From NCBI GenBank assembly GCA_002682825.1, contig NOKP01000002.1, positions 3,785,378 to 3,849,377 on the forward strand: a stretch of 64,000 bases of DNA, in the 5' to 3' direction. This document shows positions 1 through 12,028 of the stretch, piece after piece. This DNA comes from Neonectria sp. B-13 (taxonomy: Eukaryota; Ascomycota; Sordariomycetes; Hypocreales; Nectriaceae). Both the position numbers and the translations under genes were made by a program. Positions within the stretch are counted from its first letter, which is position 1, and each line of letters starts with the position of its first letter. The notes beneath the pieces are model-generated. The model made no database searches. It saw nothing but the letters and a program-made list of their open reading frames with translations, and had not been told where the DNA came from.

Positions 1-1
1 C

Positions 2-1212
2 GATCCTTCTCAGGATGTGGCAGTGGCCTCGGTCATCTTCCTCGTTGATGGCAAGCTTGTTGTGCTACGGCCGTCGCTGAACGACGAGGGTCAGCTAAAG
101 TACGACATGCGAATTATCGCACAAAACGTGGAGTACCATGCGAGCATGCGAGACCAGCCTTTGCGCAATGTCAGTCGCCAAATCGAGGAGGCTAACCCCC
201 GAAATGGCCCGCCTGCGCTACGGGACTCATTATGGGTATTTGATGGCATGGAACTGAAAGCCTGGCCTAACATTAACGACGTGTTGGAAGCGGCTTCAGC
301 TGACAGCACCAAAGAGCCACCCGCGCCCGTCTCTATTCCTGTCGACTTTTACCCGCTCTCGGTGCTTTTGGAGAAAGGTATCGTGCTTGGAGTTGAGTCG
401 GACCTGGTGCAACGTCGTGATGTGAGCTTCTCGTTCTTTCACTTTGCGATCAGGGTAAGCAACAAGAGTTCCACCGATCACGAACGTTGGCTAATTATTA
501 ATAGACTCATCTTATGCTCCCGGATCTGCTACGGTTCTACCTGCAGCAAAGCAGGACCGCCGAAGCGAGCCACTTAGCTCGGCAATACCAAGAGCTCGAA
601 TACTTTGCCCACGGCCTAGAGGTTCTATTGCATCGAGTCCTAGACGAAGAGGTTGACACCTCACCAAAACCCGAGGACGCTGTCTTGCCTCGAGTGCTGT
701 CTTTACTCTCTTCATTTAAGGAGTACCTGGATATTGTGCTGCAATGCACGCGCAAAACCGAGGTGCGGCAATGGAAGACGTTGTTTGCGTACCTGCCACC
801 TGCACAAGAGCTCTTCGAGGAGTCACTGCAGAGAGGTTCACTGAAGACCGCAGGGGGTTACCTCATTGTCCTCCACACATTGGACGAGTTGGGATCATCG
901 ACAGAACAGTCGGTGCGCCTCCTGTCACAAGCTATGCGGGAAGGCGACTGGGAGCTGTGCAAAGAGCTTGCGCGGTTCTTGGCGGCGATGGACGAGACGG
1001 GTGAAACATTGCAAGAAGCCATGAGGATGGTCGAAGTTGCACTCAGACAGGAGCCGGGCCTCGACGGGATCGGCAGCCGATTGCAGATTCCCTCGGGGAG
1101 AGCGGTGAACGGATCAGGCCAGACCGGCAGTGGAGAAGACGACGGAACAGAATCGGATAGACTGTCGGCGAGCGATGCAGGCAGCATCGCGTCGACGATA
1201 AGTGCTCTGTAG
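2..1212 (+). CDS. RIC1: RIC1, Ypt6/Rab6 guanine-nucleotide exchange factor subunit (3' part only)
   Basis: This is the C-terminal 386 residues of a RIC1 family protein; the 5' part lies before the window. Two exons are visible, 2-454 and 505-1212, with a 50-nt intron (GTAAGC...AATAG) that joins FAIR to THLMLPDLLRFYL in frame. The first visible residues (VIFLVDGKLVVLRP) look like the end of the beta-propeller. The rest is the alpha-helical RIC1 domain, including the helices around LEYFAHGLEVLLHRVLDEEV and LFEESLQRGSLKTAGGYLIV. The tail after about residue 345 is Ser/Gly-rich and probably disordered. In yeast, Ric1 with Rgp1 activates the Rab GTPase Ypt6 at the Golgi for retrograde endosome-to-Golgi transport. 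That role is transferred from the family and not shown by the sequence. The CK2 beta gene follows 0.64 kb downstream on the same strand. Confidence 0.85.
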
Positions 1213-1854
1213 ACAAGGGTTGGGCCACTATTATTTGTTTTGGGAAATTTGGTTATACGGTGGGAGTTTTACTGCGCTTTTGCCTATACACATACTCACT
1301 GGGTATTTCGGGGTGCAAAGAGGTGGGAGGGCGAATGGAACGATAGGGGGCAAGGCTATTTCATTGCTGGCGTACAGCCCAAGTCGGTGCCTACCTCCAT
1401 GTAAAGTAGTTGGGTTCTTACATATTCGGATTCTTCAAGAGCTGCTGGGGATAATTAGCCAACCTATTGTGTATTTCTGTCTGTTGAACAATGCGATGGC
1501 GCAGAGAGGGAGGTACGTCGCGAATCGGGCTGGGCTAAGGGTGGTCACGTTACCTTATCGGCAGTGCCACATTCCTAAATCTAATCCTAATGCCGCACGC
1601 ATAGTTGCAGCACCGCAGAGACTCGGGCGGCTTAACCCCACCACAGACGCAGAAGCACTCCTCCAGCCACTCCGACGACACCTTCAAACCTCAATCACGA
1701 CCACCTTCGAACCCGCCCTCTCGGCCTCTTCGACGCCCACTCGTTCGCCGCTGCTGGGCATGGTCGCTCGGCCCTGAGCAACCCTGCCAGCTCGCTCTCT
1801 CCTACCCCACCCCGATCGTTGCCCGCTGTCCGCTGCCGCTGTCCGCTGTCCGCC
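1213..1854. other. Intergenic spacer, RIC1 3' side / CK2 beta leader
   Basis: No gene is seen. The last 150 bases are pyrimidine-rich and contain about three imperfect copies of CCGCTGTC immediately before the CK2 beta ATG, as is common in fungal 5' leaders. Confidence 0.5.
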
Positions 1855-2917
1855 ATGATGGACGACTACGTCAGCGAGTCCGACAGTGACTACACGAGCT
1901 ATTGGCGAGACTGGGTGAGTACCGCGCGGTCGTAGTGAGGGGACTTCTCCCAATCCCCCATCCGACATCCACTGTCTGTCGCCTGGCGTGGCCTCCCCCA
2001 GCCGCGGCCCGCAGCCTCGTCCAGGCGGGGCTCAACCCGGTCGATCGACGCAGTCCGTGGAGGGGAAGGGGTTCTCCTGGTTGCAGAGTATCTGGGCTAA
2101 CGCGTCTTTGCGCAGTTCATTTCGTCGAGGGGCAACGAGTACTTTTGCGAGATCGACGAGGACTACCTTACGGACCGCTTCAACCTCACGGGACTCAACA
2201 CCGAAGTGCAGTACTACCAATATGCCTTGGACCTGGTCACCGACGTCTTCGACCTCGACTGCGACGATGAGATGCGCGAGACCATTGAGAAGTCGGCCAG
2301 GCATCTGTATGGCCTGGTTCACGCTCGATACATTGTCACCACCCGAGGCTTGACCAAGATGGTATGCGCTGCTCATCCCTTACCCTACCATTGTTTCTCC
2401 GTCTCTCGCTCTTTATCTTGCATAGGGTATATGCTTACCTCCCAAACAGCTCGACAAGTACAAGAAAGCCGACTTTGGCAAGTGTCCACGCGTCCAGTGC
2501 CACTCTCACCCACTACTCCCCATGGGCCTATCCGACGTACCCAACCTCAAGCCCGTCAAGCTTTACTGCGGCCGCTGCGAGGACATCTACAACCCCAAGT
2601 CGTCGCGTCACGCCGCTATCGACGGCGCCTACTTCGGCACCTCCTTCCACAACATCCTCTTCCAGGTCTACCCAGCCCTCATCCCTACGAAGAGCGTCAA
2701 CCGCTACATCCCCCGCGTCTACGGCTTCAAGGTTCACGCCTCGGCTGCCCTTGTCCGCTGGCAGAACGCAAACCGCGACGATATGCGCCGCCGCCTGCGC
2801 AAGCTCGAGATCGACACGGGCTTCCGTGAGGAGCTGGGCGAAGACGACGAAGAGGATGAGGAGGAAGTTGAATTTGAGGGCATCGATGGCCGCATGGCCG
2901 TTGTAGAGGGTCTCTGA
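1855..2917 (+). CDS. ckb1: Casein kinase II regulatory (beta) subunit
   Basis: Three exons, 1855-1914, 2116-2361 and 2450-2917, encode 257 residues. Introns are 201 and 88 nt with GTGAGT and GTATGC donors and CAG acceptors. The protein starts MMDDYVSESDSDYTSYWRDW and continues with RGNEYFCEIDEDYLTDRFNL, the hallmark N-terminal block of CK2 beta. The acidic loop follows (DLDCDDEMRE). The dimer zinc finger has Cys114, Cys119, Cys142 and Cys145 (CPRVQC ... CGRC), all present, and the C-terminal docking segment includes GFKVHASA. The length fits the family. CK2 beta forms the dimer that carries two catalytic subunits and sets substrate choice. Fungi usually have two beta genes; this one lacks a long acidic insertion, so the paralogue number in the symbol is a guess. 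Of the two adjacent ATGs the first is used here. Confidence 0.93.
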
Positions 2918-3478
2918 GGGACGGAGGGAAACTTGGCTACCTAAGAAAGGAAGACGCAGATGTGAGGATACCAGACGGCTCGGGAGGAACGGGGAACAGC
3001 GTGCGAGTGTCTTGTCTACGGATATATACAGATTCCCCTGCACACCGCAGTCACATCGCCCCGGCGTGTCGTGCTTCTAATGTTCGGTCGGTTCTACGGA
3101 TTGGCGTTTTCTGGGAAGACGGGGGGCTGGGCCAACTTAAATACGAAATGAATTGTTCGAGTTTTAGCTGTTAAATGGAAGCGCCTTTTGTTATTATGTG
3201 TTTCTCGCCCAGGGGTTCCGCATGTGCGACTTGCTTCACGAAAGTTAGGTTCTTAATACTAGTCTATGATTAAATGGTTGGTCATTCATTGTTCGTATCA
3301 AGTTTCATGTAACAGATCTAGCTGTCCAGAGTTATCCTAATGCACCGCACCACCCAATTTGCCAGCCTCTAAAGCTCATTCCATGTCCATGTCCATGTCC
3401 TGGACTAAAGTAGCAGAAAAAACCATCCCATAAAACCCCTCAAACATTTTCTATCAATTACAGATACTAAGAGTATTC
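2918..3478. other. Convergent 3' spacer between CK2 beta and the PAP2 phosphatase
   Basis: AT-richer than its surroundings, with no coding signal. It should hold the two 3' UTRs and poly(A) sites. Confidence 0.5.
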
Positions 3479-4890
3479 CTAGATGCGGTGTTCACGATCT
3501 TCACGGTGTTCGCGGTCTTCTCTTGCGTCCAACCGCTGTAGCTCCACGTCCTGGAACGAAGGTCGCTCAGGGGACACCTCCCTGTTGTCCTGGGTATGAT
3601 GAAGCGCGGCAGGCCTCTGCGTGACAACGCCTGAGGTCATGGGCGGGTACGAGGTGGTGGCGGACAAGCCCGTGTTGCGATGCTGAGGCATGGGAGCCAT
3701 CTCCTCGTCATCACCGGCGTAGCCAAGACGGCCGACGCCAGCCCAGAAGGCGCGCTCCTCGCTGCGGGGGCCCCATGCCCAACCAGCGCCGACACGGATG
3801 GGGAGGTGGTAGTAACGGAAAGCGTAGATGGAGGTAAGAGTGCCCATGAGGAAACCGAAGAGGATGTCGAAGCCGTGGTGGCGATAGTCGTACCAGCGGG
3901 ACGAGGCGATGAAGACGGCTGTGCAGAAGGGCAGGATGGTGAGGATCAGCAGATAGATGGGGGGTGACGCAGCCTGCTGGCGGAGCGACTGAAGCTTGAC
4001 GTTCTGCTCGACGGTATTTTCGTCAACCTTTGCCGCTGGCGATGAGGTTGCGGAGCGGGTGGGCTCGTAGCGATCGACGTCGGGGCGCGAACGAGAGGGG
4101 AAGGCGGCGTGGCTCACGGGGCCTCGGGCAGCAGACGAGGCGTTGGGGAGTGCGAAGGGGACGGTGACGGAGAACTTGCTGGCGAGGAAGAGCGAGGCGT
4201 AGATGAGGCCGGCGGCGGCGGAGGACGAATGGCCGCTAGGGTAGCTGCGGAAGCCGTCATTGAGGATGCTCCGGTCCTTCTGCCGGCAGATATCAGCGGA
4301 GACGAGCTGTCCGGTCATGCCGCGCCACTGTAGGCCGCCAACGATGTATTTGGTGATGTTCTCGAGGTCGGGGTCGCAGCGATCGAGCAGGTCGGGGCGG
4401 GGCTTGCCGAAGAGGTTCTTCATGGACTCGGTGAAGAACCAGGCGGAGACTAGGGCGAGGGCGAGGCCCAGCCAGCCGACATGGAGCTCCCAGAGCTTGC
4501 GCTTCCAGATGAGCGTCTTGGGGGTGTTCTTGGGGACCGTGGGGCCGGGGACGAAGATGAGCGAGACGATGGCGATCAGCACGATGGGGACGCCAGCGTT
4601 GAGGACGATGAGCAGGTAGGGTGGGACGAGCTCATGTTTGGTGTAGGGGAAGCTGGTGGGAGGTGGTTAGCTGTGGAGGGACGCTTGAGAGAGCAGAGGA
4701 GAACAAAGACGTACGAGATATTGGGGTCGACGAGAGAGAACGGGCGCTTCGCAGGGTCGATGTGGCCCAGCACGGCAGCGATGCCGGCAGTGGCAACGAG
4801 AGCAAGCCAGTCGAAGGCATAAGAGAACAAGAGGCGAAGGGAGAGGTGACCCCGTCGGCTGGGAGCAAAGCCTAGACCGTTGTCCGCCAT
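3479..4890 (-). CDS. DPP1: PAP2-family diacylglycerol pyrophosphate / lipid phosphate phosphatase (DPP1-like)
   Basis: Two exons on the minus strand, 4890-4715 and 4652-3479, with a 62-nt intron (GTACGT...CCAG), give 449 residues. All three PAP2 phosphatase motifs are readable: KPRPDLLDRC (KX6RP type), YPSGHSS (PSGH) and SRWYDYRHHGFD (SRX5HX3D), so the catalytic histidines and arginines are intact. About six hydrophobic segments surround them, for example LALVATAGIAAVLGHI and YLLIVLNAGVPIVLIAIVSLIFV. The enzyme family removes phosphate from diacylglycerol pyrophosphate, phosphatidate and lysophosphatidate in membranes. The C-terminal ~100 residues are polar, ending in Asp/Arg/Glu/His-rich repeats (EDREHREDREHR), and look disordered and cytosolic. 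The start at 4890 has a strong context (AAAAAATGG). An in-frame ATG ten codons upstream (4920) is an alternative. Confidence 0.9.
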
Positions 4891-7650
4891 TTTTTGGTAT
4901 GCTCGTGGAAATAGAGGCATGGACACGGCGGGAAGGAGGTTAAGAGCGGGAGAGAAGAGCGGGTAGGGATATATAAGGCTCCGCCGGTCGTCGAAACTCA
5001 GAAGACACTGGCGCACACAAAAGGCAGGTAGTACGTAGTGCGTGGTACGCGGTAACCAACAGTACCCAACTAACAGCAGAAAGCGGAAAATTAAACAGAA
5101 AATAAGGCCATTGATTGCCCGGGGGGGTGGATCTGGAACGGTATGGCTCGGTGGTGTCGGAAGGGGATCTTGCCCTGGCTTGGGGAAAAAGGCGTTTGGT
5201 TGACGTCGTAGCGTTGTTGGTAGTGGAGGAGCTCTGCACCAGAATCTCAGTTACGAGACAGGGGGGTGAGTGGAGACTATAAGGTTAATGTTTCCAGGTT
5301 CCATCCCGGGGCCCGACGGTACCTAAAGCAAAGCTGCAGCGCTTGCTGGCGCTGTAGCCGGGGGCTGTGGTGCTTCGTCGGGGCCTTGGCAGGGGTGAGG
5401 CAGTGGAGGCGGTGGAGGTACGTGGACACACGACCCCAGGGGGGTGTCCTGGGTACCGGTATGGACTTGCGTTCCGTGAGTGGATGGGATGGAGCGTACG
5501 AATAGATGGAGGAAGAAGGAGAAGAAGTTGCCGCCTCGTCTGAAGCCTCGAGGGCTTTCGTTTCAGTATACCCGCGCGCGCGCTGTCTCTTGCTGAACGA
5601 ATACTCTTGGGCGTTCTCACGCACTTCTTACAACGGGTCAGCGATGACGCTATGACAAAGTGGCGCTGCTCCACTGGGTAACTGGTCGCGTGGTGCAGCC
5701 CTGTTAGGGCGCGTGGTGGCTGAAGACGCCTCGATGAGACACCTGAGCCGGCATGCCTCATCTTCACTGCGCCAGCCAGCGCCTCGGGCCTCGAGCGTCG
5801 CAGCACAGCACCGCACCGCACAGCACGGTTTTAGCGCTTGATGGGCCCTAAGGGATGGAAACGATCGGGAATCCCAGCACCCGGTGACAGCGGCTAAGAT
5901 GGAATTTCAGCTAGCATGGGCCGGACGAATTATCAGACTACGTTCAACGCAGGTTGCAACCCAGTGCTGTAATTGCTACCGATACTAGCATCTGTGATAG
6001 ACCTGGCGACTGGCCCCGGGCGGCATATGGCATTTTAGCGATACGAGAGCTGGGCAGGAAACAGGAGATTCCTTGAACTCCCCTGTGCAGGCATTAATGA
6101 AAGTGGTCGCATCCGAATCACCAACATCAATCAACACGTGTATTGCTGTCCCCGCGTTTACAGTTTTCCGTGCAAGACCGACAAAAGTCTTCAACAATTG
6201 GTGCGAGTCCGTCGAGATTCGGTGCCATGCCGCGCGATCGTCGCTGCGAGAGATGACGTCTATCGTGGCCGATCCCCTTGCCGCACGAGATGATGTCGAC
6301 CCTATTACGCAGTAATTCGAGGATTCCGTCTCCATGCTGCCCGGGCACCAATAAATGCTAACTACGTGCAACCCCCCAAAACCTTAATTGCTTGACCTCC
6401 ACCACGCCGCACGGGAACCAGCCGAGAACCCTGTGTCAACCGTCAACCGTCAACGCCTCAGCATGAACAGGACTGCAATTGCAGGCAAAACCTTAGAAAG
6501 CAAGCGCAAGTGCCAAAAGCCCGGGATTTTCTCCCCCTCCCTCATCCATCTCATCTCACCTCATCCCTTCCTAGCATGCATGCCCGCTCTGTCTCTGCTT
6601 CGCCAGCGCCAAGCGCAGCGCCAAGCTCAGCGCCACCCGTACAGTCAGATTCGTCGTTCTTCTTTTGGATACCGATCACCGGTTTTGCTACGGATACCGT
6701 AGCTGCAGAGCAACCGCCCTTTGGGGGGCGATCAGTTGTGCAGGGGCCCCGTTACGTGGCCCGTCGAGGCTGAGCATCCCCCCAAGCGTTTAGCTTTGGA
6801 AAATCCATGCCAGGTCAATTTGTGTACGGAGATACCTTTTGCTTGCCTACCAATATTCGGACATGTCGTATGTACGAGCCACGCTGTGGCAGACTTGCGC
6901 GGCTCGACCGCAGACTCGGCGCTAGTGACTGTCTAACATTATTACCAATTGTTTAGCGGGCGTGCATTGCAAAAGAATCTCGAGAATCATTCTTGATTTG
7001 GGCGTTGATGTGTTCGTGGGCCGGCGTTGAATGCCCCGAGACTTTGCACTTGTTGTCTCAGCCTGCCTGGTGCCGAGCCCTTGGCATCTCGTCTCCTGCG
7101 GCATGCGATCGAGTGTCTGATCACTCTGAAACATCCCGATGACAATTCTTTGTTCAGCTGCAACAGGTGCTCGGGGATGCATCAGGGGGCCTGATTCCTT
7201 CGCCAGGACGCACAACAAAAGCCCCGCGACTATGGTACTCTACTCCATCTGTAGGATGCGCATTGCATAAATCGACGTTGCAATACCTGATTCGAGCATC
7301 ATGCCCATTCGCTGGACAATCGACCGCTCCATTGGAAGCAAAGCTAGACAGGCCTGTGAAACTCGACCTGGACGCAGTTGATGCCATTGGATACCAAACC
7401 GCCAGTTCTTTGCACCAAAACCGACAGTCAATAATAGATTTCGCATAATTGACACTTCACCACGGGCTCAAGCTTCCGAGAATGGAGACATGTCGTGCTC
7501 CCATTGTCAACCCACACCGCACGCCTCGTCTATAATTTCACATATGGTACAATGCAGCGGTATAATGTACAATGCACTGGCGCACATCCTCTCCCCGCAT
7601 GTGCTTCCCCTCCTCTATCGTCCTCCAGTGATGGTCCTTTGCTATCGTGT
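4891..7650. other. Gene-poor spacer between DPP1-like and mitochondrial uL2m genes
   Basis: About 2.7 kb without a gene I can support. The first 350 bases should be the DPP1-like promoter. Several 60-128 codon open frames near 6.0-6.4 kb overlap one another on both strands and none has recognisable motifs. No tRNA or repeat element was recognised. Confidence 0.4.
4969..4976 (-). promoter_or_regulatory. Possible TATA element of the DPP1-like gene
   Basis: Read on the minus strand the sequence is TTATATAT, about 80 bases upstream of the chosen ATG, which is a plausible TATA position for a short 5' leader. No experimental start site is available. Confidence 0.3.
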
Positions 7651-8885
7651 TCAAGCCGACTTGTCGCGCCGCTTGCCGTGGTTGCGCGGTCGGGGAACCA
7701 CAACCCACTTGTTGACGTTGTGCTTGCGTCGGGTCTTGTAACCACTCTTGGTCTACATCGGTGTGTTAGTGACCGAGGGATCTGTTTGGTTTCAGAGCGT
7801 CTTACCGGTGTACCCCAAGGGCTGACAGGGTGGCGGTTACCCTTCGATTTACCTCGTCCACCACCGTGAGGGTGGTCAACTAAGTGAATTGTTAGCAATG
7901 CGTTCTCAAATTCAAACACCATCTTCGATGACGTACCCTTGTTCATGGCCACACCACGGACGGTGGGTCGGATGTTGAGCCAACGGCTTCGTCCAGCCTT
8001 GCCCAGCTGTCGGTAGTGGTGGTGGACATTGCTTGACACACCAATGGTTGCGCATGCATCTTTGCTGACACGACGAACCTCACCACTCTGCAGTCGAACC
8101 TCGACGTACTTGCCCGTCATCACTCTGGTACCGTCGTCCTTGGTCTCCTCGTTCTTGTTGACAATGACAGCCGAGGTTCCAGCACTGCGGCAGAAGACGG
8201 CACCCCGCTTGGCAGCTGAGCCCACACAAAACACCGTAGTACCCACGGGAATCATGTGCATTGGCAGGCAGTTGCCGCGGAAGGCAGTCTTGGCTGCGAG
8301 GATACCAGGATCGATGACACCGCCCATGCTGTCCAGGAGATCTTGGGGGATACCGGCACGGTAGCTGTGGACGACATCGCCCGCCCTCAGACCGTCGGAA
8401 GCAACGATGTAGGTCTTGCGGCTGGTGGCTTGCTCAGTGAGGAGCGCAATGTGGGCACTTCGTCCAGGATCGTACTCGATGCGCTCGACCAGGTGAGGTC
8501 CCGGGCGGTTGCGGATGAAATCAACCGTTCGTATCCTCCTCTTCGCACCACCACCACGATGCCTCACGGTGATTCTACCAGACACATTTCGCCCACCCTT
8601 GGATTGACCCTTCTTGGGGAAAGTCAAGGGGAGAAACGGCCGTCCCTTCCATAAATGGTCATTGATCGGCCGCCTCAAATGTCGTACACCAGGGGATCGG
8701 GGCTTGTACGTCCGTATGATGGCCGACTGGCGGCTGTTGCCCTCAGAAGAGGTGGCTGACGTCTCGCTGGTAGTGGTGCTGGAGCTGGAGCTGGCGGTTG
8801 CGTAGTTTCGGATGATGGAGCGACTCAGGGCCATACGCAGCAAGCTCTGGCGGGCCGCGGCTAGCTGAAAGGTTGGCTGCAGCAT
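7651..8885 (-). CDS. RML2: Mitochondrial large ribosomal subunit protein uL2m (L2)
   Basis: Three exons, 8885-7937, 7879-7806 and 7752-7651, encode 374 residues; introns are 57 and 53 nt. The start chosen gives MLQPTFQLAAARQSLLRMAL, an Arg/Ser/Ala-rich amphipathic leader typical of mitochondrial import. Another in-frame ATG lies 22 codons upstream (8951). The bacterial-type L2 core is clear: GRNVSGRITVRHRGGGAKRR near the N-terminal RNA-binding domain and the near-invariant VDHPHGGGRGK loop. The first intron falls exactly at this loop, with the Val codon split G|TT. The last exon gives the basic tail TKSGYKTRRKHN...RPRNHGKRRDKSA. L2 supports the peptidyl-transferase centre and subunit joining in the mitoribosome. 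It is transcribed away from the cyclin gene across a 1.5 kb spacer. Confidence 0.93.
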
Positions 8886-10384
8886 TTCGGGTTTCCTTTG
8901 AATGAAGGAGCTGGTAATGGTCGTAATCAAGAGCTCCGTCGCATTGAACACGGCCGTGTGGACAACAATTCGATTTTCGCTGCGTTAGAAAACGGAGCTG
9001 TTGGTGACAATATAGCTTGTTCGGTGGTCAACCGGTTGGCATTGGCTGGCAAAAAATCTCCAGGACAGCCAATGTCCCTCTGAGCTACGCTGAAACAAGA
9101 TCAACGGCACTCACAATAGTCGCGGGCGCAGGCAGTCGTCAGCGCTCACCAATTGTCGTAGTTGATGCCGTCGTCGTCCGACAGTGGCATTCATCGAAAT
9201 TTCTTCGGAGCTTGATTAACCCTTTTCCGGCAGCCGCTCATCGTGGCCCGGGGTGGCCACACCGCCACAGGCCTGGCGCGTTTCTGTGGAAAGGACAGTG
9301 TGGCTTGTGGCTCCGTTCTGAGCGCGACGAGCCACATGGTCTGTGCTGCTCGCGCAACCAGAGTCCCGAAGGCTGGGCCAATGGAAGCGGCGTTGCCCCG
9401 CGGTTGCCACTGTTGATGGTGGAGCTTTTGAGGGGTACGTACCGAATTTTCCCTTCGCGCCGCTCCCGTCCGGCTCGGCCTCTCCAGATCAGGTCGACTC
9501 TCGCGTTTGTGCTCATCCACATCCACTTCTCATCACCCAGCCGCCCCTCCACCACATTTAGTTCAAGACCTGGCAACCTTCACCTTCTTCTGTTGATCCT
9601 CCTTCAACTCGGTCTACTCATTCCTGTTGTCAGTCATTGTTCTCTGCCAGTCTCAACTCTAGGCCATCCACCGCTCCATTTGTTCACCTGCTGTGCCCGA
9701 CGCCGCCTGTCTGTCCTCGCCAGCCGCCTTCCACCTTCTTTTTCATTCTCTTTTCTCTGCCAGCATCCAACTCGCGTGTCTACACGTCTCGCAGAGCCCT
9801 GTCACGTCTCCCTTGGCCAGCGTCCAATCCTCTGCAGTTGGGTGGGACATCACGCCTCGAATCCTGACGTAGCAACCGTCTTTCGCGAGCCGCCCGCGCG
9901 ACGCCAGAAGGTACGTACCCAGCCGCGCTTGGTCCACCCACTCCACGTCCTTCCCTGCTCCGCTCCTCAAAACACTTCCATCGCCCTCACGACCATACTC
10001 TTCAACATAAACACCTCGCCTCCGCCTGGTACTTCCCATTGTCCTCAACCTCCCACATCCTCCTTCACTCTCTTGGCTACTTCTCTCCCGTGCTGGCACA
10101 CTCCCCTCTAACACACCAGCCAGTCCTCCACGCCATCTCTCCCTGCACAACATTCCATTCGCGGTGTTGTGTCGGCCATTCGTCTATCCTTGAACTAGAG
10201 GTCAGTAACCAAATTCCTATTTTTGATTAGAGTGTCTGGGTGCCTGCCGGATGTCTACTTTTCTTTATTCCTCCGTTGTCTCTGCCACGATTCCTTCATG
10301 ACTTCATTATCGACGCGTCGACTGACTCTTCCCAGCACAGCCTCTGGCAATATTCGACCTAGTCAACAACACTAAACCTTCAAC
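8886..10384. other. Divergent spacer between uL2m and cyclin B
   Basis: No gene is supported. A long frame over 9017-10111 has no ATG start and lies in CT-rich DNA. From about 9440 to 10380 the plus strand is strongly pyrimidine-rich, consistent with promoter and 5' leader of the cyclin gene. Confidence 0.45.
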
Positions 10385-12028
10385 ATGCCTCCTGTAAGTT
10401 GCTTATAACGCGGTCTATAGGCGTGGATCTCGCTTGAATCCAGATGGTCTAACAAACTCACAGGGTCGACCTGCTCGCACACGTCTCGTCTCCAACGAGA
10501 ACGACGAGAACAGTGGAACTACGCGTATGACTCGAGCCAAGGCTGCCGCTCTCCACATCGACGAGCTGGCCATGCCTTCCAAAGGCGCTCTGCAGACGAA
10601 GAAGTCGGCGTCAAACAGCACAACTGCCGCTGCTCAGCGAAAACGCGCCGCATTGGGCGATGTCAGCAACGTAGGGAAGAACGACGGTGTTGAGGGAAAG
10701 AAGGGCGGCAAGGTGGGACTGGTCTCCAAGGCTGCCCAGCCCACCGGCATTCAGAAGAGCTCATCGCGTGCCACCACCAAAAGCGCTCTCGCCGCCAAGG
10801 ACACCAACAAGAAGCCCGAGGACAAGCGAGCTAAATCCGGCTCAGGTGCTCTGGGTACCACGACGAAGCGAAAGGCCCCCAATGGCCTCAAGGAGCAGGT
10901 CATTGTCGACGAGAACGAGCCCGTTCGCAAGGAGCCACGCACGTTGGATGAGGATCACGTTCGCTCCAAGCCCAAGGCTGAGCCTGTTGCAAAGCCCGAG
11001 CCTGTGGAGGCTGAGGTAAAGGCGGCTCCAACCAATGGCAACCCCACCGTTTACCCTTCCGATGTCGAAGACCGCGACAGCGAGGACATCGATGACCCCC
11101 TCATGGTCGCTGAGTATGCCAACGAGATTTTCGAATACCTCCGCGATCTCGAGGTCAAGTGCATCCCCAACCCTCAGTACATGTCCCATCAAGACGATCT
11201 TGAGTGGAAGACGCGTGGCATTCTCGTCGACTGGCTCATCGAGGTTCACACTCGATTCCACCTCCTTCCCGAGACTCTCTTCCTGGCCGTCAACATCATC
11301 GACCGCTTCCTCTCCGAGAAGGTTGTCCAGCTCGACCGTCTACAGCTTGTTGGCATCACTGCCATGTTCATCGCCTCCAAGTACGAGGAGGTCCTGTCCC
11401 CTCACGTCGAGAACTTCAAGCGTATTGCCGACGATGGCTTCACCGAGGCTGAGATTCTGAGCGCCGAGCGATTTGTCCTGACCACTCTCGACTACGACCT
11501 GAGCTACCCCAACCCAATGAACTTCCTTCGCCGAGTCTCGAAGGCGGACAACTATGACATCCAGTCTCGCACTATCGGCAAGTACCTGATGGAGATCAGC
11601 CTTCTTGACCACCGATTCATGGCATACCGGCCCAGTCACGTTGCTGCTGGTGCCATGTACCTGTCACGTCTGATGCTTGACCGTGGCGAATGGGTATGTA
11701 ACTTGCTTGAAAAAATTGAGAGTTGAATACTAACTGGAATCCAGGACGCGACCCTCACATACTATGCCGGCTTCACTGAGGAGGAGGTTGAGCCTGTCGT
11801 TAAGCTCATGGTTGACTATCTCGCCCGTCCGGTCGTGCACGAAGCCTTTTTCAAGAAGTATGCTAGCAAGAAGTTCTTGAAGGGTATGTTGAACAATCTC
11901 TCTCTATTGGTTTCACACCTTACTGACTCTCATTTGCAGCTTCGTTCCTCGCTCGCCAGTGGGCTAAGGCGAACGCCTCTGTCTTCGGCATCACCGACAT
12001 CAAGCTGACCCTTGATCAAATATCATGA
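10385..12028 (+). CDS. G2/mitotic B-type cyclin (NimE/Clb type)
   Basis: Four exons, 10385-10393, 10464-11693, 11745-11883 and 11940-12028, encode 488 residues. The first exon is only nine bases (MPP); introns have GTAAGT/GTATG donors, and a perfect TACTAAC branch site lies in the second. A destruction box RTRLVSNEN sits at residues 8-16, as expected for APC/C-driven mitotic degradation. A Lys/Ala-rich disordered region follows to about residue 210. Two cyclin folds then run from about 220 to 470, with the CDK-contacting RGILVDWLIEVH helix, the SKYEEVLSP motif and YPNPMNFLRRVSKAD. In Aspergillus the partner is the Cdc2-family kinase NimX. There is a single obvious B-type signature; whether it matches Clb1 or Clb3 classes cannot be decided here. 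Confidence 0.93.

Noticed and set aside
5985..6371. 128-codon minus-strand frame with partly protein-like composition
   Set aside because: Two other frames over the same bases look equally open (6073-6315 plus, 6127-6351 minus), and none has splice-supported extension or a known motif.
7530..7650. In-frame extension of uL2m to 7530 as a single exon
   Set aside because: Reading through the two introns destroys the conserved C-terminus; splicing restores TKSGYKTRRKHN...GKRRDKSA and stops at 7651.
9017..10111. 364-codon plus-strand frame
   Set aside because: It opens with TTG, has no suitable ATG or family motif, and reads through CT-rich leader DNA of the cyclin gene.
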